A DNA stretch of 64,000 nt from positions 3,677,001 to 3,741,000 of the forward strand of contig NZ_CP134772.1 in assembly GCF_031882575.1 (NCBI RefSeq), read 5' to 3'. The translations under genes and the position numbers were made by a program. Numbering within the stretch: the stretch's first letter is position 1; each line of letters starts with the position of its first letter. The notes under the pieces are model-generated. The model was not told where the DNA came from and did no database searches. It saw nothing but the letters and a program-made list of their open reading frames with translations. Shown here in pieces: positions 38,001 to 45,716 of this stretch. The DNA is from Pseudomonas sp. VD-NE ins. GTDB taxonomy: Bacteria > Pseudomonadota > Gammaproteobacteria > Pseudomonadales > Pseudomonadaceae.

Positions 38001-39737
38001 GTCGGTGTAACGGGTGATCAGGTGATGCTCGAACTGATACGACCAGACTGCGCCGTTCTCGTCCTGCGCCTGAATCAGATCGCCATAGGCATCGTACTGG
38101 TAAGCACAAAGCTGTCGTAGTGGCTCGCCATCAACGATCTCCCAGAGGCCGATAAACCGACCGTGATCATCGATCATCGTGCCAAGGTGCAGATGCACCT
38201 TGCTGGTGTCGTTTTCCTGATAGGTGATCAGGTCCGAGAGCACCGCTTGTTCGCCAAGTCGATGCTCGTAATGCAGCATGATTCCGGCGCCGCTACGCAA
38301 CGAGATGTTGCTCAGCACATAGCGCTGGCCCCGTCGCACGTAGCTTTCCTTGCGTTCGAAACCGCGGCACAACAATAGTTGATCTTCACTGGCACGAACC
38401 AGCGTGATGTTCTCGATGGCGTCGTAGTGGAACAGTCCGACTCCGGGCAACGGATAGCTGTGGTTGCGGCCGTCGACGTCGTAGAACGTCAGGCCATCGT
38501 CGACGCAGTCAAACCGTGTGCTGAACTCGTTGATCCAGCGGGCACCGAGTTCGCTCTGATCGTAGGCGCCAAGGCGTGAATTATAGGTACGCGTCCACTC
38601 GATCGGGAACGGCCCGGACAGGCTGAAATCGGTATGGCTGAAGCTCTCCGAACCCAACGCAAAACTGATGCTGTGAGCGGTAGTGGAACAGGCGCAATTT
38701 TTCTTCGGTGCGGGCGCGTGTGTTGCTGGAGCTTGTTGCGCGGTGGCTTCCAGCCTGCCCTCACCGGCCTTGTGCTGAGCTTTGGACGTAGTGCCGGGTT
38801 TGACACTGGCGCCTTGACCATGAGAACGCCGCTTACGCCAAGTCGCCACGGCACCTGCGAGCATTTGCAGCAGCCAACCGATGGAGTGCTTGACACCGGG
38901 ATCGCCCAGTTTCTTCATCTGGGTCCGCAGTTCCGTGCCCATGGTGCGCAGCATTGACGTGTTGCTCAACACCAATGCCTTGGCACTGTCGGGCAGCAGG
39001 TTCTTCGCAGCGGTGTTGGCGACACCTTTTCCTGCAGCCTTGTAGGCACTGAACGCGGCACCGAAAATATTGCCAATGGCCGCCTTGGGGTTGTGCAGTA
39101 ATTGACCACTGGCCGCACTCATCTTCGCACTCGCGGCCTTCATGTCGCCTTTTGCGTCGAGCTTGCCGTTGACTACGGTTTCCAGGCCCTTGGCAATCTC
39201 GTTTACTGCTTTCTGACCTAGCTCGCCTGCGTCGTCAAGAATGCTCGCCAGCTTGGGTTTGGCCTGTCCGACGAAGTCATCGATGGTACCGACGATGGTG
39301 GCATTCAAATGTCCGATCAGGACTTCTATCAGCGAGTCACCCAACAACATTTTTGCACTGTTGCGCAGTTCCTGACGGACCAATGACAAGGTCGGACGCA
39401 GGGTCATGCGCGCCGACGCCATGGTCGGCGGTGCCGGCAGCACACCGATCAGATTGATGCCCAGGCTGACCCAGTCGAGGACTTGCCGCTGCTTGCTTTT
39501 GGCCAGTGTGACGATATCTCCGAGCGCATCCACCAGGGCCATGATGTTGCCCACGACCGGCAACGCGCCAGCGACGTTCTTGACGCGTTCAAGGGTGACC
39601 ACGCCACCGCTGATCGATTGCAGCCAGGCGTCAAATTTCGCTGCCCCGCGCCCGACGTCTTTGATGTCGATGGTGTTGAGCGGCACGACCGCTACTTGCG
39701 GCTCACGTTTTTTCGCAACAGCGGTTTCAGTGGTCAT
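35016..39737 (-). CDS. rhs: Rhs polymorphic toxin with C-terminal deaminase-fold domain
   Basis: The 1573-residue protein is a probable type VI effector. Residues 1-345 are an N-terminal region rich in hydrophobic helices (about 58-105, 285-300). A DUF6531-type start follows (CACSTTAHSISFALGSESFS), then many YD/RHS repeats, then the Rhs core end at PVGWVDPEGL (about 1431-1441), where autocleavage is expected. The variable C-terminus of about 133 residues carries C1507-A-E1509 (CAEVNAI) and P-C1550-x2-C1553 (PPCSVC), the zinc-deaminase signature resembling YwqJ-type toxins. The target base or nucleotide is unknown. A separate PAAR gene precedes it; no Eag chaperone gene was found. Confidence 0.9.
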   Translation of the reverse strand: MTTETAVAKKREPQVAVVPLNTIDIKDVGRGAAKFDAWLQSISGGVVTLERVKNVAGALPVVGNIMALVDALGDIVTLAKSKQRQVLDWVSLGINLIGVLPAPPTMASARMTLRPTLSLVRQELRNSAKMLLGDSLIEVLIGHLNATIVGTIDDFVGQAKPKLASILDDAGELGQKAVNEIAKGLETVVNGKLDAKGDMKAASAKMSAASGQLLHNPKAAIGNIFGAAFSAYKAAGKGVANTAAKNLLPDSAKALVLSNTSMLRTMGTELRTQMKKLGDPGVKHSIGWLLQMLAGAVATWRKRRSHGQGASVKPGTTSKAQHKAGEGRLEATAQQAPATHAPAPKKNCACSTTAHSISFALGSESFSHTDFSLSGPFPIEWTRTYNSRLGAYDQSELGARWINEFSTRFDCVDDGLTFYDVDGRNHSYPLPGVGLFHYDAIENITLVRASEDQLLLCRGFERKESYVRRGQRYVLSNISLRSGAGIMLHYEHRLGEQAVLSDLITYQENDTSKVHLHLGTMIDDHGRFIGLWEIVDGEPLRQLCAYQYDAYGDLIQAQDENGAVWSYQFEHHLITRYTDRTGRGMNLQWDGQSAKAKAVREWADDGSFDTRLEWDENIRLTYVTDAHGNETWHYYDILGYTYRIRYPDERSEWFFRDEAKNVVRHVNADGSTDRFSFDERSNLLEHIRADHTVMHYAYDDQDMLIKISDAEGGQWLRAYDDQGNLVESVDPLGNKTEYAYSKSGQPTVIKDANGNEKTLAYNDAGQLLEYVDCSGKTSAWEYNELGQIVCFTDAAGNSTEYQYKAGHLVLIKHPDKTEERFERDAEGRLLTHVDGLDRCTTWSYNAAGLIDERIDANEKALHYHWDRLGRLLALENENEQRAHFHYDPAGRLLDETGFDGCITSYQYDADTGRLAQSINGQRVISLSFDPMGRLTERRATLGDQSQSETFAYDGNGNLVLADNADSRLQWFHDPAGNLLREHQHYLGLEKPTVAIWQHEYDVLNQRVATVRPDGHRVSWLTYGSGHLLGLRLDEHELIGYERDDLHREVARHQGNHLLQTQSWDPAGRLQEQLLGRSDDKSTLLKREYTYDAAGQLTDINDSRRGPLAYRYDPVGRLLSATTRLGVETFAFDPAGNLLDDKATEIRRPLALTPPRSKLVDNLLREYAGTHYDYDERGNQIQRWHNGQRSDLRWDLFDRLVHFEDPRLSVDFAYDALGRRLHKNSRAHYKQRPEAGSLWNRNEHARKQRELGCGFTLYGWDGDTLAFESSPAQSDGEPGRTVHYIFEPGSFVPVVQAVRHAPINLINQPQYTGEYSLDEDPLWNREATALPFDALAWYQCDHLGTPKELTDAQGDIAWIAQYKAWGQVTEQRSEWARQHGVMNPIRFQGQYHDHETGLHYNRHRYYDPRTGRFISKDPVSYAGGWNLFAYAPNPVGWVDPEGLTGKTPASRLADKAQKLPASKRPNTVAVIVTKDGRVVTGRNQGGVSNPEVNEALKGIPPNEFDAQCAEVNAIARAKNKGLDLDGAEISVANVRGKSSTSGVHGTDKPPCSVCNPLVKKFNLNVVGGSGCGGK

Positions 39738-39846
39738 TGCAGTTTCTCACCCGTCAGAGGTCCGTTCTCAGGAAAGTGATTGAAAGCGTTTGTCCGTGCA
39801 GGTCAAACGCCACGCCGCTGGCTCTCCATCAGCGGCATTGCAGCAT

Positions 39847-40110
39847 TCAGCTGACGACCGCGCCTTTCGGGCCACTGGCAATCAGCGCAGCGCCGCAGGC
39901 GGTTTTCATGCCATCTAGCGCGATGGGCGTGCCATCGACGGTGTAAGTGCTGCTGCCCTCGGCAATCGGGAATATCCCTTTGCACAACGGGCAACTGACT
40001 TTGTGACCGACCCCGGCAATGGGCTTGCCGTTGAGGTCAGTCTGGGAGAAAGCTTCGAGGACCTTGCCACCGTGAGTGGTGGAGTCGCCCAAGCGAATGG
40101 CGTCTTTCAT
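39847..40110 (-). CDS. PAAR-domain spike-tip protein
   Basis: The start at 40110 (MKDAIRLGDSTTHGGKV) has AAAGGAGTG upstream and gives 87 residues. It is the PAAR-like type with histidine and cysteine zinc ligands (GHKVSCPLCKG, KTACGAALIAS). It caps the VgrG spike and probably docks the Rhs protein encoded directly downstream. Confidence 0.92.
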   Translation of the reverse strand: MKDAIRLGDSTTHGGKVLEAFSQTDLNGKPIAGVGHKVSCPLCKGIFPIAEGSSTYTVDGTPIALDGMKTACGAALIASGPKGAVVS

Positions 40111-40244
40111 GTTGTCACTCCTTTGACCAGGCCTTTGCCAGGCGAAGTTGATCCACGCGATCAATCAAGCATGAAACCTCTGGCAATCCGGTTTCAATGT
40201 TTCTTACTCAACCATCCAGACATCTTCATAGCCTGCTGTATTAC

Positions 40245-40676
40245 CTACTGGCGAAGCAGGCCGTATTCATAATCCAACCACCCGCTTTCCTCTCCCTCAC
40301 TCAGGTAGTCGATCACTTCATCAAGAGAAACGCTTACGGGAATATTTACGGAAAAGAATTTTTCACTCATTCCTTCCCAAGTGCATCCCATGTCAACCAG
40401 TTTCTCCAGGACGATGGAAATATGAGGCTCCCCTGCATCAAAAAAGATAATTCGAATAGTGCTGTTTCCACTGCTTGTGATCACCTTGTCAAAGTAACGC
40501 TCACCGTCGGCCCCCGCTTTAGTCAGAATCTCGTCATCGAGACAAGCATCCTTGGAGTAGAACGGTATGTTTTTCACCGTGAATGATCCGCAAGCCATTG
40601 ACTCTGCCCAAACACTCTCACTTGAGACGGGTGGGTAATCATTCGTGACGGCTAATCTAAAAAAAATCTTTTCCAT
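40245..40676 (-). CDS. DUF4265-family protein, probable orphan immunity protein
   Basis: The 143-residue protein shows the DUF4265 pattern: YPPVSSESVWA near the N-terminus, FTVKNIPFYSKDA, then SGNSTIRIIFFD. AAGGATC lies before the start, inside the rhs remnant frame. DUF4265 genes often sit beside polymorphic toxin genes. Here the partner toxin is missing, and only the first 44 codons of an rhs gene remain upstream, so this looks like retained immunity. Confidence 0.75.
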   Translation of the reverse strand: MEKIFFRLAVTNDYPPVSSESVWAESMACGSFTVKNIPFYSKDACLDDEILTKAGADGERYFDKVITSSGNSTIRIIFFDAGEPHISIVLEKLVDMGCTWEGMSEKFFSVNIPVSVSLDEVIDYLSEGEESGWLDYEYGLLRQ

Positions 40677-40819
40677 TTCTGATCCTTAAGGCGTCCACCG
40701 CTGGCCGATTGCAGCCAGGCATCAAAGGTTGCCGCACTGCTGGCGACGTCCTGAATGTCGATGGCATTGAGTGGAACGATGGCAACCTGAGGCTCACGTT
40801 TTACGATTTCAGTGGTCAT
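40652..40819 (-). pseudogene. Rhs N-terminal remnant
   Basis: From the ATG at 40819 (overlapping the vgrG stop as ATGA) a 55-codon frame begins MTTEIVKREPQVAIVPLNA and continues to FDAWLQSASGG. This matches the start of the intact rhs at 39737 (MTTETAVAKKREPQVAVVPL to FDAWLQSISGG). Homology stops abruptly after SGG, and about 11 unrelated codons lead to a stop. DNA identity is partial, so it is an old copy rather than a fresh duplication. Confidence 0.88.
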
Positions 40820-43722
40820 GACAGCATCTCTCCCGCCAACAGGCCCGGGGTTTTCAAGGAAGGTTTTGGAAGCGTTGGTGCGGGAAGCGTCGGTAACTGG
40901 CCGCCCTTGCTCGCGGCGCCAAGGATGCTCGACGCGCTCGGCATCGCTGCACTCGCCAGTTTCGGCAACCCGGCCACCCCGCCCTGCACCACACCTTTCA
41001 CCTGCTGCGCTGTTTGCATCGCACCTTGCGCCGTCTGCATCGCACTCATCCCTGTTTGCGCCATGTCCTTACCCTTCTCCAACATCTCCCAACTCTTGCT
41101 CGGCAACACCTGCGCGACCATGGCTTGTACCTGACTCGGCACCTCTTCCGGCCCCGGCGGATTCAATGGCCATTCCGGCTTACCGATGTAACTGCCATCG
41201 CTCCAGGTGTCCGCCGGATCCTTGCCGAACAGCACACGCGCCGGCCCCGGTGCAGCGCCGGCGACGCTGGCGAAACCCTTGCCGTCGAGCTTGCCCTTGA
41301 TGCTTTTACCCAGCGCATCGATGACTTCGTAATCGCCTTCCTTGATGCCTTGGCGCCCGGCGTATTGGTTGAACAGTTCCAGATTGCCCTTGCCCGGTTT
41401 CGGCGGTTCCGGGAATACCCCGGCCAAAGATTTCGCGCCGGTGTAGGCGAAGTTCGCCGCGTGGGCGGTGTACGGGCCGCTGGTGGCGTGGGTGATGCCG
41501 CCGGCGTTGTAGGTGGTGGCGCTGCCGCCGCCCTGGATCACCAGTTCGGTTTTCGCGGTGATGGTGATGCGATCGGCGTTGGCGGTGATGTTGAGTTTGG
41601 CCAGCAGGTTGATGCTGTCCTTCAGCGCACGCACGTCGATGTCGCCGGAGGCCGCGACCAAGCGCCAGCCCATGCTTTGCACGAACAGGCGCATGCCGCG
41701 ACTGGCGCTGGCCAGCAGGCGTTTGCCGATCGACAGGCTGGTGTGGCCGGTGCTGCTCAGGGCCAGGTGTTCGCCGGTGGCGATGTGGCTTGAGCGCGGT
41801 GTGGTCAGGGCGATGCCGGCCGGGCTGGCGAGGACCAGATGCGGTTCGGTGAACTCGGGGAATTCGTTGGCGGTGAGGTTGGCCGGGCCACTGCCGAGCA
41901 CGCCTTGATGCTGGGCATGCAATGCCTTGGCGACGTCGTCCTGATCGCCAGCCTCCTGGGCCTGCAACTCTTTGGCTTGAACGGCGAAGCCATCCTGCTG
42001 ATCGCTAGCCGTGGCGAGACGCTCGGCCGTTTCCGGCAGATCCTTGTGGTGTTTCGATTCGTTCGGACGCGGCTCGGTGGTGATCAACAGGCCGGCCGCC
42101 GCACGCACCGCACCGTGGCGGTCGGTTCGTAACTCAAAACCTTCACCGCGCGGCTGACCACCGCTCGGGCGCGGATGGGTCAGGTAACCGAGGTTGATCG
42201 CACTCGCGCCGTGGTCGCTGCGCAGCGCAATGCTGATCTCGCTGGTGGTGTCGTCGATGCGCAGTTCGTTGGCGCGGCTGCCCTTGTATTCCTTGCTCTT
42301 GACCGTCGCCAGGGTTTTGAAATCCGGCAGTTTGTACGGCGGCAGATTCGCGCCGTGGTAAAGGCAACCGGTGATCAGCGGCTGATCGGGATCGCCCTCA
42401 AGGAAGGTGATTAACACCTCCATGCCGACCCGTGGGATGTTGATCGAGCCAAAGGTTTCCGCGGCCCAGCTCGACGCGACGCGCATCCAGCAACTGGTCA
42501 TGTCGTCGTGTTTGCCTTCGCGGTCCCAGAAGAATTGCACCTTCACCCGGCCGTACTGGTCGCAATAGATCTCTTCGCCTTCGGGGCCGCAGACCACCGC
42601 ACTTTGCGTGCCGAGGACTTTCGGTTTCGGGTGATCGAGCGGCGGACGGTATGGCACGTCCCACGGGATCGCGCTGAAGCGGTTGCGGTAGCCCTGGTGA
42701 AAATCGTCCTTGAGGTCGGTGGTGTCGCTGGTCACCGACTCTTCCAGCACCTGCGGTTGTTTACCTTCGTGGAAGATTTCGGTGAGCAGCCACAAGTCAT
42801 TCCAGGTCGGATTGGCGTGGTCGGTCAGGGCGAGGAAATGTCCGCTGACGAGGATCGGCTGATCGCTGTTGCCCTCGGCCAGGCGATAGTCACTGCGGTG
42901 ACGTTCGAGCGCGCGATTGGCCAGGTGTTTGCCGCGCTCGCGATCGACGAAACGACCCGGGTAATCGTAGTCTTCGAGGTCCGGTTGGGCGCTGCTTTTG
43001 GCGTCGCTTTCCAGCTCGATTTTCGGTTTGACGAAGTCGTAATCACGCCGCGTGGTGCGGCTGGTGCGCGTGGCCAGACGCAGGCCGAAACGCTTGACCA
43101 CCGGTTTGTCGGCGACCAGTCCGGAGTCCTGCTGATAGGCCACTGGCGCGAGTTTCGGGAACACCGTCTGGTCATCGCCGAAGGTCAGTTTGTGGCCGCT
43201 GGACGTGTGCTGGAAGTGGTAGTGAATGCCCTCTTCTTCACACAAGCGCTGGATGAAATCCAGGTCCGATTCGTCGTACTGCACGCAGTAAATGCGCTCG
43301 GGGTAAATCGCGCTGAGCTGGAAGTGGTAATCGCTGGCGAGGATGCCGTGTTCTTCCAGCACCTGGCTGATGATCTGCTGCACGGTCATCTGCTGGAAGA
43401 TGCGCTGGTTGACCCGGTGCGCGAGGTAGACCAGTTGCGGGCGCAGGGAGATCTTGTAGCGCGTCAGGCGCTTGCCCGCCTCGCCCTGAGCGATGCTGTA
43501 GACCAGCCCGTGGATCCCCGTGCCGGTTGGCGACAGCTGAAGAAACGCCAGTTTGTGCAGCACGCTTTCGAGGTTGATCGAGGCCTTTTCGCTGACCAGT
43601 TCCAGCTCGAATTCGAACGGCGTGTTAAGGGCCTCGCGACCGGTGAACGACAGCACCTGGAAATCGCTGTCGATGCCATCGACGGTCAGATTGAAATGAG
43701 GCTGGTTGGCCGGTGAGAACAT
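40816..43722 (-). CDS. vgrG: VgrG spike protein with extended C-terminus
   Basis: The start at 43722 (MFSPANQPHFNLTV) gives 968 residues; the upstream frame is a non-coding extension. The gp27-like, OB-fold and DUF2345 regions are present (GFERK-less core: YCDQYGRVKVQFFWDREGKH, NIPRVGMEVLITFLEGDPDQ). After the beta-helix, about 190 residues add a carboxypeptidase-like loop (GDYEVIDALGKSIKGKL) and a Pro/Ala-rich tail. The tail may recruit the following PAAR/Rhs proteins. It puncture-tips the type VI needle. Confidence 0.94.
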   Translation of the reverse strand: MFSPANQPHFNLTVDGIDSDFQVLSFTGREALNTPFEFELELVSEKASINLESVLHKLAFLQLSPTGTGIHGLVYSIAQGEAGKRLTRYKISLRPQLVYLAHRVNQRIFQQMTVQQIISQVLEEHGILASDYHFQLSAIYPERIYCVQYDESDLDFIQRLCEEEGIHYHFQHTSSGHKLTFGDDQTVFPKLAPVAYQQDSGLVADKPVVKRFGLRLATRTSRTTRRDYDFVKPKIELESDAKSSAQPDLEDYDYPGRFVDRERGKHLANRALERHRSDYRLAEGNSDQPILVSGHFLALTDHANPTWNDLWLLTEIFHEGKQPQVLEESVTSDTTDLKDDFHQGYRNRFSAIPWDVPYRPPLDHPKPKVLGTQSAVVCGPEGEEIYCDQYGRVKVQFFWDREGKHDDMTSCWMRVASSWAAETFGSINIPRVGMEVLITFLEGDPDQPLITGCLYHGANLPPYKLPDFKTLATVKSKEYKGSRANELRIDDTTSEISIALRSDHGASAINLGYLTHPRPSGGQPRGEGFELRTDRHGAVRAAAGLLITTEPRPNESKHHKDLPETAERLATASDQQDGFAVQAKELQAQEAGDQDDVAKALHAQHQGVLGSGPANLTANEFPEFTEPHLVLASPAGIALTTPRSSHIATGEHLALSSTGHTSLSIGKRLLASASRGMRLFVQSMGWRLVAASGDIDVRALKDSINLLAKLNITANADRITITAKTELVIQGGGSATTYNAGGITHATSGPYTAHAANFAYTGAKSLAGVFPEPPKPGKGNLELFNQYAGRQGIKEGDYEVIDALGKSIKGKLDGKGFASVAGAAPGPARVLFGKDPADTWSDGSYIGKPEWPLNPPGPEEVPSQVQAMVAQVLPSKSWEMLEKGKDMAQTGMSAMQTAQGAMQTAQQVKGVVQGGVAGLPKLASAAMPSASSILGAASKGGQLPTLPAPTLPKPSLKTPGLLAGEMLS

Positions 43723-43848
43723 TCCCTTGTCCCTCGCGCAGTGCTGCAACGCGCCTCGGATTGTAAGAATCCGCGGCGAAAAATTCCTTGATCGAGTGGT
43801 GAACTCGACCAGCAAAGCTGGTCGAGTCGGTACAACCTTCAGCCGTAA

Positions 43849-44364
43849 TTAAACGACTGGAGCACGCCAGTCATCGGAACCCGAAGTACCGGAAACTTCG
43901 TGGGTCCAGGTGATTTTGCGGTAGGTGAACTGCACTTCTTCCAGGTGGGTGAAGTGCGCGTTGCCTGGGTCCTGGCAGTTGTGCATTTTGTTGTTGATGG
44001 CGACGATGATCGCGTCTTCCAGTTTGGTGGTGTAGTAGTGCTCTTGGGTGCCTTGCGCCGAAGTGCGGTACCACTGGATAACGATTTCGCTCATGCGCTC
44101 GCCGGAAGTCAGCGCCGCTTGCAGCAGTGGCGAAGCCTTGTCGTAGACCTTGGTGATGACCACTGGCTTGTGCACGCGCTGACCGGTTGGCTGACCGGAT
44201 TGCGGGTCACGCGGGATGATCACGTCGTGGGTGAAAGCCTGCACCATGACCTGGTCTTCGTGGCCTTCCTGAAAGGTGTTGCCAACGGAGTCGGCGGTGA
44301 ATGCGCCGGCGGTGATCAGGCCTTGTTTTTCGCCAGTGACGGACATGTACGCTGGTGTTGCCAT
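43849..44364 (-). CDS. hcp: Hcp, type VI secretion tube protein
   Basis: The start at 44364 (MATPAYMSVTGEKQGLI) has AAGGAGAG upstream and gives 171 residues, the Hcp norm. Family features are FQEGHEDQVMVQAF and HFTHLEEVQFTYRKITW. Hexamers stack to form the inner tube. It is 126 bases before vgrG. The structural type VI genes are not in this window, so this is an auxiliary hcp/vgrG island. Confidence 0.96.
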   Translation of the reverse strand: MATPAYMSVTGEKQGLITAGAFTADSVGNTFQEGHEDQVMVQAFTHDVIIPRDPQSGQPTGQRVHKPVVITKVYDKASPLLQAALTSGERMSEIVIQWYRTSAQGTQEHYYTTKLEDAIIVAINNKMHNCQDPGNAHFTHLEEVQFTYRKITWTHEVSGTSGSDDWRAPVV

Positions 44365-44432
44365 GGGGATGCTCTCCTTGCTCGAAACACACAACCGACA
44401 GGCACCATTGCCTGTCCGGGTAGGTCTGAGCT

Positions 44433-44448
44433 ATCAAACTTCATGCCA
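44433..44448 (-). promoter_or_regulatory. Possible sigma-54 (-24/-12) promoter of hcp
   Basis: TGGCATGAAGTTTGAT on the minus strand fits TGGCACG-N4-TTGCW at 10 of 12 positions, with the correct 10-base spacing between GG and the -12 GA (GC in the consensus). Auxiliary hcp genes in pseudomonads are often RpoN-dependent. A GACAGGCA/TGCCTGTC hairpin (44397-44416) lies in the leader. Confidence 0.42.
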
Positions 44449-44533
44449 GCCATCACAAAGCCATTACTCATCAACGACTTAAACAAACAGCCCGTATGCG
44501 GACCTTTGAATAAACGAGACTAAACAAATAAAA

Positions 44534-44660
44534 GTGCGCAACTTCTTGCGCAGTACTGCGCAAAAAGTTGCGCACTTGGCTGAAAGCCATGGGACATAAG
44601 GCCTGCGCAGACTTTTCCGGATGAAAAAAGGACAGGTACTGCGCAACTTCTTGCGCACTT
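44534..44660. repeat. Palindromic GTGCGCAACTTCTTGCGCA repeats upstream of hcp
   Basis: 44534-44575 is a 42-bp palindrome of two inverted copies of GTGCGCAACTTCTTGCGCAG with one mismatch. A third copy lies at about 44640-44660. The units themselves contain the inverted pair TGCGCAA/TTGCGCA. They fill the 434-base gap between hcp and the tautomerase gene. Short frames across them are not counted as genes. Confidence 0.8.
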
Positions 44661-44798
44661 CGCCGCAAGCTCCAATTTGATACATCACATCACAAATGAT
44701 GTACCTCAAACCCCATTTATCAACTCCCACCTTCCTCTTAAAGTTCTCTCCAACAGCCGCCCATCACTTCGACGGGCCAGCGACTGGAGATTCCCCAA

Positions 44799-45014
44799 AT
44801 GCCTTTCATCAGCGTACGCATCACCCGTGACGGCGTGACCCGGGAACAGAAAGCCCAGGTCATCAAGGAAATCACCGAAACGATGGAACGGGTGCTGCAC
44901 AAGGATCCGAAACTCACCCACATCGTCATCGAAGAAGTCGACACCGATAACTGGGGTTATGCCGGCATCACCACCACCGAATATCGCCAACAGTTGGCGG
45001 ATTCGCAGTCATGA
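44799..45014 (+). CDS. 4-oxalocrotonate tautomerase-family protein
   Basis: The 71-residue protein begins MPFISVRITRDGVTREQKAQ, giving the catalytic N-terminal proline after Met removal. Length fits the small 4-OT family. The substrate is unknown. Its stop overlaps the start of the next gene (ATGA). Confidence 0.93.
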   Translation: MPFISVRITRDGVTREQKAQVIKEITETMERVLHKDPKLTHIVIEEVDTDNWGYAGITTTEYRQQLADSQS

Positions 45015-45667
45015 GCCGGGCAGTGAAAATCGATTTCGTCTCGGATGTCGTTTGCCCCTGGTGCGCGTTGGGCGTCACCGCTCTGGAGCAGGCGATCAAC
45101 AATCTGGCGGGCGAAGTCGATGTGGAGTTGACCTACAAACCGTTCGAACTGAATCCCGACATGCGCGCCGAAGGTGAACACGCCATCGAGCACATGATGC
45201 GCAAATACGGGCGCAGCGCTGAGCAAGTGACGGATCGCAACGCGATGATCATCGAACGCGGCGAGCAGATCGGCTTTCACTTCGACCTGGAAAAACGCAG
45301 CCATTTCCATAACACCTTCGATGCTCATCGACTGCTGTTCTGGGCCGCCACACAAGGACGTCAGCGTGAGTTGAAGCAAGCCTTGCTCAAGGCCTACTTC
45401 ACTGACGGCAAGAACCCGAATGACCACGCCACGCTGCTGACACTGGCAGAAGCAGTCGGACTCGATGCCCCGCGTGCGCAAGAGGTGCTGGCCAACGCGG
45501 AGTTCAGCCAGGTCGTGCGCGAGCTCGAACGGTTTTATCAGCAGCGCGGCATCGATTCGGTTCCGGCCATGGTGATCGACGACAAACAGGTCATCCCCGG
45601 CTCCCAGTCCGTCGCTTATTACGAGCAAGCGTTACGTCAGGCAGCACAGGTTGCGGCTCACGCCTGA
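45011..45667 (+). CDS. DsbA/FrnE-like thioredoxin-fold oxidoreductase
   Basis: The 218-residue cytoplasmic protein has the active site C15-P-W-C18 and no signal peptide. It contains the FrnE-family FELNPDM and VPAMVIDDKQVIPGSQS segments. Relatives are thiol-disulfide or 2-hydroxychromene-2-carboxylate-isomerase-type enzymes. It is coupled to the tautomerase gene. Confidence 0.92.
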   Translation: MSRAVKIDFVSDVVCPWCALGVTALEQAINNLAGEVDVELTYKPFELNPDMRAEGEHAIEHMMRKYGRSAEQVTDRNAMIIERGEQIGFHFDLEKRSHFHNTFDAHRLLFWAATQGRQRELKQALLKAYFTDGKNPNDHATLLTLAEAVGLDAPRAQEVLANAEFSQVVRELERFYQQRGIDSVPAMVIDDKQVIPGSQSVAYYEQALRQAAQVAAHA

Positions 45668-45716
45668 CCTGCGAAATCCGTTTATTCAAACCATCCAGAT
45701 TGCATGAGGAAACATC

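Noticed and set aside
44479..44730. Two small minus-strand open frames upstream of hcp
   Set aside because: They run through the GTGCGCAACTT palindromes and repeat the same residues; no ribosome site or family support.
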